Source: Siphlonurus alternatus (Eukaryota > Arthropoda > Insecta > Ephemeroptera > Siphlonuridae). Taken from it: 64,000 nt of DNA. The stretch's first letter is position 1; every line of letters begins with the position of its first letter. Positions 48,840 to 61,400 of this stretch are shown piece by piece. The stretch lies in contig OX463788.1 of NCBI GenBank assembly GCA_949825025.1, positions 186,001 through 250,000 of the forward strand. The letters are read 5' to 3'. The position numbers and the translations under genes were made by a program. The notes under the pieces were generated by a model. That model ran no database searches and had not been told where the DNA came from. It saw only the letters and a program-made list of their open reading frames with translations.

Positions 48840-51130
48840 AAACCAGGGGATAAAGGAACAATTTTGTCTTGGAGGTGGAAATTTATTAAAAAAAAACCAA
48901 CGATCCTCGGTATAAAAAAATTTCTAGGGAACGAAGTAAACGTCGTGCCAGTTACTGACACATCACAGATTATAGGACACAACGTCATTTAAATGAATCC
49001 ATAAAAAAATTTGATGAAACCAGGGAATAAAGGAATAATTTTGTCTTGGAGGTGGAAATTTATTAAAAAAAATCAACGATCCTCGGCATAAAAAAATTTC
49101 TAGGGAACGTAGTAAACGTCGTGCCAGTTACTGACACATCACAGATTATAGGTAACAACATCCTTTAAATGAATCCGTAAAAAAATTTGATGAAACCAGG
49201 GGATAAAGGAACAATTTTGTCTTGGAGGTGGAAATTTACTAAAAAAATCAACGATCCTCGGTATAAAAAAATTTCTAGGGAATGAAGTGTACGTCGTGCC
49301 GGTTACTGACACATCACAGATTATAGGTAACAACATCTTTTAAATGAATCCGTAAAAAAATTTGATGAAACCAGGGAATAAAGGAACAATTTTGTCTTGG
49401 AGGTGGAAATTTCTTAAAAAAATCAACGATCCTCGGTATAAAAAAATTTCTAGGGAACGAAATGTACGTCGTGCCAGTTACTGACACATCATGTCTTGGA
49501 GGTAGAAATTTATTAAAAAAAATCAACGATCCTCGGTATAAATAAATTTCTAGGGTACGAAGCGTACGTCGTGCCAGTTACTGACACATCAAAGATTATA
49601 GGTAACAACTTCCTTTAAATGAATCCGTAAAAAAGTTTGATGAAACCAGGGGATAAAGGAACAATTTTGTCTTGGAGGTGGAAATTTATTAAAAAAAATC
49701 AACGATCCTCGGCATAAAAAATTTTCTAGGGAACGAAGTAAACGTCGTGCCAGTTAATGACACATCACAGATTATAGGTAACAACATCCTTTAAATGAAT
49801 CTGTAAAAAAATTTGATGAAACCAGGGGAAAAAGAACAATTTTGTCTTGGAGGTGGAAATTTATTAAAAAAAATCAACGATCCTCGGTATAAAAAAATTT
49901 CTAGGAAACGAAGTAAACGTCGTGCCTGTTACTGACACATCTCAGATCATAGGTAACAACATCTTTTAAATGAATCCGTAAAAAAATTTGATGAAACCAG
50001 GGTCTAAAGGAACAATTTTGTCTTGGAGGTGGAAATTTATTAAAAAAAATCAACGATCCTCGGTATAAAAAAATTTCTAGGGAACGAAGTAAACGTCAAG
50101 CCAGTTACTGACACATCACAGATTATAGGTAACAACATCTTTTAAATGAATCCATAAAAGAATTTGATGAAACCAGGGGATAAAGGAACAATTTTGTCTT
50201 GGAGGTGGAAATTTATTAAAAAAAATCAACGATCCTCGGTATAAAAAAATATTTAGGGAACGAAGTAAACGTCGTGCCAGTTACTGACACATCAAAGATT
50301 ATAGGACACAACGTCATTTAAATGAATCCGTAAAAAAATTTGATGAAACCAGGGAATAAAGGAATAATTTTGTCTTGGAGATGGAAATTTATTAAAAAAA
50401 ATCAACGATCCTCGGCATAAAAAAATTTCTAGGGAACGTAGTAAACGTCGTGCCAGTTACTGACACATTACAGATTATAGGTAATACATCCTTTAAATGA
50501 ATCCGTAAAAAAGTTTGATGAAACCAGGGGATAAAGGAACAATTTTGTCTTGGAGGTGGAAATTTATTAAAAAAAATCAACGATCCTCGGTATAAAAAAA
50601 TTTCTAGGGAACGAAGTAAACGTCGTGCCAGTTACTGACACATCACAGATTATAGGACACAACGTCATTTAAATGAATCCGTAAAAAAATTTGATGAAAC
50701 CAGGGAATAAAGGAATAATTTTGTCTTGGAGGTAGAAATTTATTAAAAAAAATCAACGATCCTCGGCATAAAAAAATTTCTAGGGAACGTAGTAAACGTC
50801 GTGCCAGTTACTGACACATTACAGATTATAGGTAACAACATCCTTTAAATGAATCTGTAAAAAAATTTGATGAAACCAGGGGATAAAGAACAATTTTGTC
50901 TTGGAGGTGGAAATTTATTAAAAAAAATCAACGATCCTCGGTATAAAAAAATTTCTAGGAAACGAAGTAAACGTCGTGCCTGTTACTGACACATCTCAGA
51001 TCATAGGTAACAACATCTTTTAAATGAATCCGTAAAAAAATTTGATGAAACCAGGGGATAAAGGAACAATTTTGTCTTGGAGGTGGAAATTTATTAAAAA
51101 AAATCAACGATCCTCGGTATAAAAAAATTT
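48840..51130 (+). repeat. 2.3-kb segment duplicated at +6780 bp
   Basis: Marker variants match at a constant 6780-bp shift: the AAAAAACCAACG variant (48895/55675), the monomer pairs at 49139/55919, 49314/56094 and 50392/57172, and GGTCTAAAGG (50001/56781). Similarity stops near 48840/55620 on the left and near 51130/57910 on the right. Confidence 0.85.
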
Positions 51131-51171
51131 CTAGGGAACGAAATGTACGTCGTGCCAGTTACTGACACATC
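49491..51171 (+). repeat. 1681-bp tandem duplication unit
   Basis: The hybrid-monomer junction recurs after 1681 bp (49491 to 51172). GGTCTAAAGG recurs after 2539 bp (50001 to 52540), which is 1681 plus the 858-bp LINE insert. The second copy therefore extends across the LINE, and the LINE added exactly its own length. Confidence 0.88.
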
Positions 51172-51569
51172 ATGTCTTGGAGGTAGAAATTTATTAAAAA
51201 AAATCAACGATCCTCGGTATAAATAAATTTCTAGGGTACGAAGCGTACGTCGTGCCAGTTACTGACACATCAAAGATTATAGGTAACAACTTCCTTTAAA
51301 TGAATCCGTAAAAAAGTTTGATGAAACCAGGGGATAAAGGAACAATTTTGTCTTGGAGGTGGAAATTTATTAAAAAAAATCAACGATCCTCGGCATAAAA
51401 AATTTTCTAGGGAACGAAGTAAACGTCGTGCCAGTTAATGACACATCACAGATTATAGGTAACAACATCCTTTAAATGAATCTGTAAAAAAATTTGATGA
51501 AACCAGGGGAAAAAGAACAATTTTGTCTTGGAGGTGGAAATTTATTAAAAAAAATCAACGATCCTCGGT

Positions 51570-51571
<2 letters not shown>

Positions 51572-51600
<29 letters not shown>

Positions 51601-51602
51601 TT
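51572..51602 (-). repeat. (AAAT)n tail of the LINE
   Basis: On the plus strand, ATTT units run from the satellite junction to ATTTTGGAAC. A short tandem repeat in place of poly(A) is typical of several LINE clades. Confidence 0.85.
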
Positions 51603-51796
51603 TTGGAACTTCTTTTTGGTTGTACAAGACAAACATATGTTCAAGTCAAAATTGGACAAAATACAACATAAAAACATCAAACTTAAACACATTTACATAA
51701 GTTATTTAACACTATCAAACACAATCACTGACAATAATAATAAAAACAAAATACAAGCCAAAGTCACCATTAATACTGATAAATTTTAGTTTATGT

Positions 51797-51801
51797 GGAA
51801 C

Positions 51802-51838
<37 letters not shown>

Positions 51839-51976
51839 CATACATATATATATATACATACATACATACACACACACATATATATACATATATATATATA
51901 TATATACATACACATACACATATACACACACATACATATATGTATATATACACATACATACATATATATATATCAG
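51797..51976. repeat. TA/CA/ACAT microsatellite in the LINE 3' UTR
   Basis: TATATACATA-type repeats mixed with CACACATA and ACATACAT. All open frames here on both strands (IYIYI-type) are low-complexity artefacts. Confidence 0.9.
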
Positions 51977-52015
51977 TCAATACAATGTATATGTAAATTT
52001 ATAATTTTGTTTATT

Positions 52016-52429
52016 TTATAATCCTGATAATACTTTTTCAGACATTTTATTACTCTCAAAAGCTTTAATAGAGTAAAACTCTTTATTGATCAATACATTC
52101 TTTAATTTTGTGCGAAAAAGTTTACTGGTTTTTATTTCTTTCAAACATGCTGGTAAAAATTCATAAAATTTTGCTGTTTGATACATTGCACAGTTTTTGA
52201 AAAATTGTGTGTTATGTCTTTCAGTAACTACATTCGATTTATTCCTAGTATTATAGTCATGATAGCCATCATTCTGAACATAAAAATTTGGATGATTTTT
52301 TTTGAATGAGGCACAATTTAAAATATAAATGCAAGGGACAGTTAACATTTTATTAGCCTTAAAATGTGAAACACACGACTGTCCTTTTGGTATTCTTAAA
52401 ATCGTTCTAAGTGCTAATCGTTCTAATCG
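52016..52429 (-). pseudogene. LINE ORF2 C-terminal fragment (about 137 aa)
   Basis: The fragment is open from the truncation point to a TAA at 52016-52018. It starts RLERLALRTILRIPKG and contains the familiar post-RT signature HDYNTRNKSN, then a KFYEFLPACLKEIK segment (typical 'YN.LP..IK' position) and KLKNVLINKEFYS (typical 'FK..LK..L....FYS' ending). These are the conserved C-terminal landmarks of many animal non-LTR retrotransposon polyproteins. The RT catalytic motif and the endonuclease lie upstream and are absent, so it cannot be active. An ATG in the adjoining satellite (52477) extends the frame in phase by 16 codons to 153 codons, a chance fusion. The open frame suggests a fairly recent insertion. 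Confidence 0.85.
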
Positions 52430-55400
52430 AAAAAAATTTCTAGGAAACGAAGTAAACGTCGTGCCTGTTACTGACACATCTCAGATCATAGGTAACAACA
52501 TCTTTTAAATGAATCCGTAAAAAAATTTGATGAAACCAGGGTCTAAAGGAACAATTTTGTCTTGGAGGTGGAAATTTATTAAAAAAAATCAACGATCCTC
52601 GGTATAAAAAAATTTCTAGGGAACGAAGTAAACGTCAAGCCAGTTACTGACACATCACAGATTATAGGTAACAACATCTTTTAAATGAATCCATAAAAGA
52701 ATTTGATGAAACCAGGGGATAAAGGAACAATTTTGTCTTGGAGGTGGAAATTTATTAAAAAAAATCAACGATCCTCGGTATAAAAAAATATTTAGGGAAC
52801 GAAGTAAACGTCGTGCCAGTTACTGACACATCAAAGATTATAGGACACAACGTCATTTAAATGAATCCGTAAAAAAATTTGATGAAACCAGGGAATAAAG
52901 GAATAATTTTGTCTTGGAGATGGAAATTTATTAAAAAAAATCAACGATCCTCGGCATAAAAAAATTTCTAGGGAACGTAGTAAACGTCGTGCCAGTTACT
53001 GACACATTACAGATTATAGGTAATACATCCTTTAAATGAATCCGTAAAAAAGTTTGATGAAACCAGGGGATAAAGGAACAATTTTGTCTTGGAGGTGGAA
53101 ATTTATTAAAAAAAATCAACGATCCTCGGTATAAAAAAATTTCTAGGGAACGAAGTAAACGTCGTGCCAGTTACTGACACATCACAGATTATAGGACACA
53201 ACGTCATTTAAATGAATCCGTAAAAAAATTTGATGAAACCAGGGAATAAAGGAATAATTTTGTCTTGGAGGTAGAAATTTATTAAAAAAAATCAACGATC
53301 CTCGGCATAAAAAAATTTCTAGGGAACGTAGTAAACGTCGTGCCAGTTACTGACACATTACAGATTATAGGTAACAACATCCTTTAAATGAATCTGTAAA
53401 AAAATTTGATGAAACCAGGGGATAAAGAACAATTTTGTCTTGGAGGTGGAAATTTATTAAAAAAAATCAACGATCCTCGGTATAAAAAAATTTCTAGGAA
53501 ACGAAGTAAACGTCGTGCCTGTTACTGACACATCTCAGATCATAGGTAACAACATCTTTTAAATGAATCCGTAAAAAAATTTGATGAAACCAGGGGATAA
53601 AGGAACAATTTTGTCTTGGAGGTGGAAATTTATTAAAAAAAATCAACGATCCTCGGTATAAAAAAATTTCTAGGGAACGAAGTAAACGTCAAGCCAGTTA
53701 CTGACACATCACAGACTAAGGATAACAACATCTTTTAAATGAATCCATAAAAAAATTTGATGAAACCAGGTGATAAAGGAACAATTTTGTCTTGGAGGTG
53801 GAAATTTATTAAAAAAAATCAACGATCCTCGGTATAAAAAAAAATCTAGGGAACGAAGTAAACGTCGTGCCAGTTACTGACACATCACAGATTATAGGAC
53901 ACAACGTCATTTAAATGAATCCGTAAAAAAATTTGATGAAACCAGGGAATAAAGGAATAATTTTGTCTTGGAGGTGGAAATTTATTAAAAAAAATCAACG
54001 ATCCTCGGCATAAAAAAATTTCTAGGGAACGTAGTAAACGTCGTGCCAGTTACTGACACATTACAGATTATAGGTAATACATCCTTTAAATGAATCCGTA
54101 AAAAAGTTTGATGAAACCAGGGGATAAAGGAACAATTTTGTCTTGGAGGTGGAAATTTATTAAAAAAAATCAACGATCCTCGGTATAAAAAAATTTCTAG
54201 GGAACAAAGTAAACGTCGTGCCAGTTACTGACACATCACGGATTATAGGACACAACGTCATTTAAATGAATCCGTAAAAAAATTTGATGAAACCAGGGAA
54301 TAAAGGAATAATTTTGTCTTGGAGGTGGAAATTTATTAAAAAAAATCAACGATCCTCGGCATAAAAAAATTTCTAGGGAACGTAGTAAACGTCGTGCCAG
54401 TTACTGACACATTACAGATTATAGGTAATACATCCTTTAAATGAATCCGTAAAAAAGTTTGATGAAACCAGGGGATAAAGGAACAATTTTGTCTTGGAGG
54501 TGGAAATTTATTAAAAAAAATCAACGATCCTCGGTATAAAAAAATTTCTAGGAAACGAAGTAAACGTCGTGCCTGTTACTGACACATCTCAGATCATAGG
54601 TAACAACATCTTTTAAATGAATCCGTAAAAAAATTTGATGAAACCAGGGGATAAAGGAACAATTTTGTCTTGGAGGTGGAAATTTATTAAAAAAAATCAA
54701 CGATCCTCGGTATAAAAAAATTTCTAGGGAACGAAGTAATCGTCAAGCCAGTTACTGACACATCACAGATTATAGGTAACAACATCTTTTAAATGAATCC
54801 ATAAAAAAATTTGATGAAACCAGGGGATAAAGGAACAATTTTGTCTTGGAGGTGGAAATTTATTAAAAAAAATCAACGATCCTCGGTATAAAAAAATTTC
54901 TAGGGAACGAAATGTACGTCGTGCCAGTTACTGACACATCATGTCTTGGAGGTAGAAATTTATTAAAAAAAATCAACGATCCTCGGTATAAATAAATTTC
55001 TAGGGTACGAAGTGTACGTCGTGCCAGTTACTGACACATCAAAGATTATAGGTAACAACTTCCTTTAAATGAATCCGTAAAAAAGTTTGATGAAACCAGG
55101 GGATAAAGGAACAATTTTGTCTTGGAGGTGGAAATTTATTAAAAAAAATCAACGATCCTCGGCATAAAAAATTTTCTAGGGAACGAAGTAAACGTCGTGC
55201 CTGTTACTGACACATCTCAGATCATAGGTAACAACATCTTTTAAATGAATCCGTAAAAAAATTTGATGAAACCAGGGGATAAAGGAACAATTTTGTCTTG
55301 GAGGTGGAAATTTACTAAAAAAATCAACGATCCTCGGTATAAAAAAATTTCTAGGGAATGAAGTAAACGTCGTGCCTGTTACTGACACATCTCAGATCAT

Positions 55401-58400
55401 AGGTAACAACATCTTTTAAATGAATCCGTAAAAAAATTTGATGAAACCAGGGTCTAAAGGAACAATTTTGTCTTGGAGGTGGAAATTTATTAAAAAAAAT
55501 CAACGATCCTCGGTATAAAAAAATTTCTAGGGAACGAAGTAAACGTCAAGCCAGTTACTGACACATCACAGATTATAGGTAACAACATCTTTTAAATGAA
55601 TCCATAAAAGAATTTGATGAAACCAGGGGATAAAGGAACAATTTTGTCTTGGAGGTGGAAATTTATTAAAAAAAAACCAACGATCCTCGGTATAAAAAAA
55701 TTTCTAGGGAACGAAGTAAACGTCGTGCCAGTTACTGACACATCACAGATTATAGGACACAACGTCATTTAAATGAATCCATAAAAAAATTTGATGAAAC
55801 CAGGGAATAAAGGAATAATTTTGTCTTGGAGGTGGAAATTTATTAAAAAAAATCAACGATCCTCGGCATAAAAAAATTTCTAGGGAACGTAGTAAACGTC
55901 GTGCCAGTTACTGACACATCACAGATTATAGGTAACAACATCCTTTAAATGAATCCGTAAAAAAATTTGATGAAACCAGGGGATAAAGGAACAATTTTGT
56001 CTTGGAGGTGGAAATTTACTAAAAAAATCAACGATCCTCGGTATAAAAAAATTTCTAGGGAATGAAGTGTACGTCGTGCCGGTTACTGACACATCACAGA
56101 TTATAGGTAACAACATCTTTTAAATGAATCCGTAAAAAAATTTGATGAAACCAGGGAATAAAGGAACAATTTTGTCTTGGAGGTGGAAATTTCTTAAAAA
56201 AATCAACGATCCTCGGTATAAAAAAATTTCTAGGGAACGAAATGTACGTCGTGCCAGTTACTGACACATCATGTCTTGGAGGTAGAAATTTATTAAAAAA
56301 AATCAACGATCCTCGGTATAAATAAATTTCTAGGGTACGAAGCGTACGTCGTGCCAGTTACTGACACATCAAAGATTATAGGTAACAACTTCCTTTAAAT
56401 GAATCCGTAAAAAAGTTTGATGAAACCAGGGGATAAAGGAACAATTTTGTCTTGGAGGTGGAAATTTATTAAAAAAAATCAACGATCCTCGGCATAAAAA
56501 ATTTTCTAGGGAACGAAGTAAACGTCGTGCCAGTTAATGACACATCACAGATTATAGGTAACAACATCCTTTAAATGAATCTGTAAAAAAATTTGATGAA
56601 ACCAGGGGAAAAAGAACAATTTTGTCTTGGAGGTGGAAATTTATTAAAAAAAATCAACGATCCTCGGTATAAAAAAATTTCTAGGAAACGAAGTAAACGT
56701 CGTGCCTGTTACTGACACATCTCAGATCATAGGTAACAACATCTTTTAAATGAATCCGTAAAAAAATTTGATGAAACCAGGGTCTAAAGGAACAATTTTG
56801 TCTTGGAGGTGGAAATTTATTAAAAAAAATCAACGATCCTCGGTATAAAAAAATTTCTAGGGAACGAAGTAAACGTCAAGCCAGTTACTGACACATCACA
56901 GATTATAGGTAACAACATCTTTTAAATGAATCCATAAAAGAATTTGATGAAACCAGGGGATAAAGGAACAATTTTGTCTTGGAGGTGGAAATTTATTAAA
57001 AAAAATCAACGATCCTCGGTATAAAAAAATATTTAGGGAACGAAGTAAACGTCGTGCCAGTTACTGACACATCAAAGATTATAGGACACAACGTCATTTA
57101 AATGAATCCGTAAAAAAATTTGATGAAACCAGGGAATAAAGGAATAATTTTGTCTTGGAGATGGAAATTTATTAAAAAAAATCAACGATCCTCGGCATAA
57201 AAAAATTTCTAGGGAACGTAGTAAACGTCGTGCCAGTTACTGACACATTACAGATTATAGGTAATACATCCTTTAAATGAATCCGTAAAAAAGTTTGATG
57301 AAACCAGGGGATAAAGGAACAATTTTGTCTTGGAGGTGGAAATTTATTAAAAAAAATCAACGATCCTCGGTATAAAAAAATTTCTAGGGAACGAAGTAAA
57401 CGTCGTGCCAGTTACTGACACATCACAGATTATAGGACACAACGTCATTTAAATGAATCCGTAAAAAAATTTGATGAAACCAGGGAATAAAGGAATAATT
57501 TTGTCTTGGAGGTAGAAATTTATTAAAAAAAATCAACGATCCTCGGCATAAAAAAATTTCTAGGGAACGTAGTAAACGTCGTGCCAGTTACTGACACATT
57601 ACAGATTATAGGTATCAACATCCTTTAAATGAATCTGTAAAAAAATTTGATGAAACCAGGGGATAAAGAACAATTTTGTCTTGGAGGTGGAAATTTATTA
57701 AAAAAAATCAACGATCCTCGGTATAAAAAAATTTCTAGGAAACGAAGTAAACGTCGTGCCTGTTACTGACACATCTCAGATCATAGGTAACAACATCTTT
57801 TAAATGAATCCGTAAAAAAATTTGATGAAACCAGGGGATAAAGGAACAATTTTGTCTTGGAGGTGGAAATTTATTAAAAAAAATCAACGATCCTCGGTAT
57901 AAAAAAATTTCTAGGGAACGAAGTAAACGTCAAGCCAGTTACTGACACATCACAGACTAAGGATAACAACATCTTTTAAATGAATCCATAAAAAAATTTG
58001 ATGAAACCAGGTGATAAAGGAACAATTTTGTCTTGGAGGTGGAAATTTATTAAAAAAAATCAACGATCCTCGGTATAAAAAAATTTCTAGGGAACAAAGT
58101 AAACGTCGTGCCAGATACTGACACATCATAGATTATAGGTAACAACATCCTTTAAATGAATCCGTAAAAAAATTTGATGAAACCAGGGAATAAAGGAATA
58201 ATTTTGTCTTGGAGGTGGAAATTTATTAAAAAAAATCAACGATCCTCGGCATAAAAAAATTTCTAGGGAACGTAGTAAACGTCGTGCCAGTTACTGACAC
58301 ATTACAGATTATAGGTAATACATCCTTTAAATGAATCCGTAAAAAAGTTTGATGAAACCAGGGGATAAAGGAACAATTTTGTCTTGGAGGTGGAAATTTA

Positions 58401-61400
58401 TTAAAAAAAATCAACGATCCTCGGCATAAAAAAATTTCTAGGGAACGAAGTAAACGTCGTGCCAGATACTGACACATCACAGATTATAGGTAACAACATC
58501 TTTTAAATGAATCCGTAAAAATATTGAAGAAACCAGGGAATAAAGGAACAATTTTGTCTTGGAGGTGGAAATTTATTAAAAAAAATCAACGATCCTCGGC
58601 ATAAAAAAAATTCTAGGGAACGAAGTAAACGTCGTGCCAGTTACTGACACATCACAGATTATAGGTAACAACATCCTTTAAATGAATCCGTAAAAAAATT
58701 TGATGAAACCAGGGGATAAAGAACAATTTTGTCTTGGAGGTGGAAATTTATTAAAAAAAATCAACGATTATCGGTATAAAAAAATTTCTAGGGAACGAAG
58801 TAAACGTCGTGCCAGTTACTGACACATCACGGATTATAGGACACAACGTCATTTAAATGAATCCGTAAAAAAATTTGATGAAACCAGGGAATAAAGGAAT
58901 AATTTTGTCTTGGAGGTGGAAATTTATTAAAAAAAATCAACGATCATCGGTAAAAAAAAATTTCTAGGGAACGTAGTAAACGTCGTGCCAGTTACTGACA
59001 CATCACAGATTATAGGTAACAACATCCTTTAAATGAATCCGTAAAAAAATTTGATGAAACCAGGGGATAAAGGAACAATTTTGTCTTGGAGGTGGAAATT
59101 TACTAAAAAAATCAACGATCCTCGGTATAAAAAAATTTCTAGGGAATAAAGTGTACGTCGTGCCGGTTACTGACACATCACAGATTATAGGTAACAACAT
59201 CTTTTAAATGAATCTGTAAAAAAATTTGATGAAACCAGAGGATAAAGAACAATTTTGTCTTGGAGGTGGAAATTTATTAAAAAAAATCAACGATCCTCGG
59301 TATAAAAAAATTTCTAGGAAACGAAGTAAACGTCGTGCCTGTTACTGACACATCTCAGATCATAGGTAACAACATCTTTTAAATGAATCCGTAAAAAAAT
59401 TTGATGAAACCAGGGGATAAAGGAACAATTTTGTCTTGGAGGTGGAAATTTATTAAAAAAAATCAACGATCCTCGGTATAAAAAAATTTCTAGGGAACGA
59501 AGTAAACGTCGTGCCAGTTACTGACACATCACGGATTATAGGACACAACGTCATTTAAATGAATCCGTAAAAAAATTTGATGAAACCAGGGAATAAAGGA
59601 ATAATTTTGTCTTGGAGGTGGAAATTTATTAAAAAAAATCAACGATTATCGGTATAAAAAAATTTCTAGGGAACGAAGTAAACGTCGTGCCAGTTACTGA
59701 CACATCACGGATTATAGGACACAACGTCATTTAAATGAATCCGTAAAAAAATTTGATGAAACCAGGGAATAAAGGAATAATTTTGTCTTGGAGGTGGAAA
59801 TTTATTAAAAAAAATCAACGATCCTCGGCATAAAAAAATTTCTAGGGAACGTAGTAAACGTCGTGCCAGTTACTGACACATCACAGATTATAGGTAACAA
59901 CATCCTTTAAATGAATCCGTAAAAAAATTTGATGAAACCAGGGGATAAAGGAACAATTTTGTCTTGGAGGTGGAAATTTACTAAAAAAATCAACGATCCT
60001 CGGTATAAAAAAATTTCTAGGGAATAAAGTGTACGTCGTGCCGGTTACTGACACATCACAGATTATAGGTAACAACATCTTTTAAATGAATCCGTAAAAA
60101 AATTTGATGAAACCAGGGAATAAAGGAACAATTTTGTCTTGGAGGTGGAAATTTCTTAAAAAAATCAACGATCCTCGGTATAAAAAAATTTCTAGGGAAC
60201 GAAATGTACGTCGTGCCAGTTACTGACACATCATGTCTTGGAGGTGGAAATTTATTAAAAAAAATCAACGATCCTCGGCATAAAAAAATTTCTAGGGAAC
60301 GTAGTAAACGTCGTGCCAGTTACTGACACATCACAGATTATAGGTAACAACATCCTTTAAATGAATCCGTAAAAAAATATGATGAAACCAGGGGATAAAG
60401 GAACAATTTTGTCTTGGAGGTGGAAATTTATTAAAAAAAATCAACGATCCTCGGCATAAAAAAATTTCTAGGGAATAAAGTGTACGTCGTGCCGGTTACT
60501 GACACATCACAAATTATAGGTAACAACATCTTTTAAATGAATCCGTAAAAAAATTTGATGAAACCAGGGAATAAAGGAACAATTTTGTCTTGGAGGTGGA
60601 AATTACTTAAAAAAATCAACGATCCTCGGTATAAAAAAATTTCTAGGGAACGAAATGTACGTCGTGCCAGTTACTGACACATCATGTCTTGGAGGTAGAA
60701 ATTTATTAAAAAAAATCAACGATCCTCGGTATAAATAAATTTCTAGGGAACGAAGTAAACGTCGTGCCAGTTAATGACACATCACAGATTATAGGTAACA
60801 ACATCCTTTAAATGAATCTGTAAAAAAATTTGATGAAACCAGAGGATAAAGAACAATTTTGTCTTGGAGGTGGAAATTTATTAAAAAAAATCAACGATCC
60901 TCGGTATAAAAAAATTTCTAGGAAACGAAGTAAACGTCGTGCCTGTTACTGACACATCTCAAATCATAGGTAACAACATCTTTTAAATGAATCCGTAAAA
61001 AAATTAGATGAAACCAGGGGATAAAGGAACAATTTTGTCTTAGAGGTGGAAATTTATTAAAAAAAATCAACGATCCTCGGTATAAAAAAATTTCTAGGGA
61101 ACGAAGTAAACGTCAAGCCAGTTACTGACACATCACAGATTATAGGTAACAACATCTTTTAAATGAATCCATAAAAAATTTGATGAAACCAGGGGATAAA
61201 GGAACAATTTTGTCTTGGAGGTGGAAATTTATTAAAAAAAATCAACGAACCTCGGTATAAAAAAATTTCTAGGGAACGAAGTAAACGTCGTGCCAGTTAC
61301 TGACACATCACAGATTATAGGTAACAACATCCTTTAAATGATAGGTAACAACATCCTTTAAATGAATCCTTAAAAAATTTGATGAAACCAGGGGATAAAG

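Larger units (their letters stand above)
42364..51571 (+). repeat. 176-bp satellite array, block D (left of LINE)
   Basis: Same monomer, with overlapping duplications rather than one clean HOR. Local duplications include one monomer (42989 and 43164), two monomers (45550 and 45901), and a partial 23-bp duplication ATAGGTAACAACATCCTTTA near 42898, seen again near 61340. No gene is seen. Confidence 0.96.
51572..52429 (-). mobile_element. 5'-truncated LINE (858 bp), minus strand, inserted in satellite
   Basis: Read on the minus strand, it has the end of a LINE reverse-transcriptase polyprotein, a 3' UTR with a TA/CA microsatellite, and a terminal (AAAT)n tail that abuts the satellite at TCGGTAT. 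The other end abuts the A7TTT tract of the monomer. The intact sites near 49888 and 56668 show no lost or duplicated bases, so there is no detectable target-site duplication. Most of the element (endonuclease and RT catalytic core) is missing. The C-terminal motif pattern resembles Jockey/CR1/RTE-group LINEs, and I do not choose a clade. Confidence 0.88.

Noticed and set aside
51715..52004. Open frames of IYIYI and THTHI type
   Set aside because: Microsatellite in the LINE 3' UTR; open on both strands by composition.
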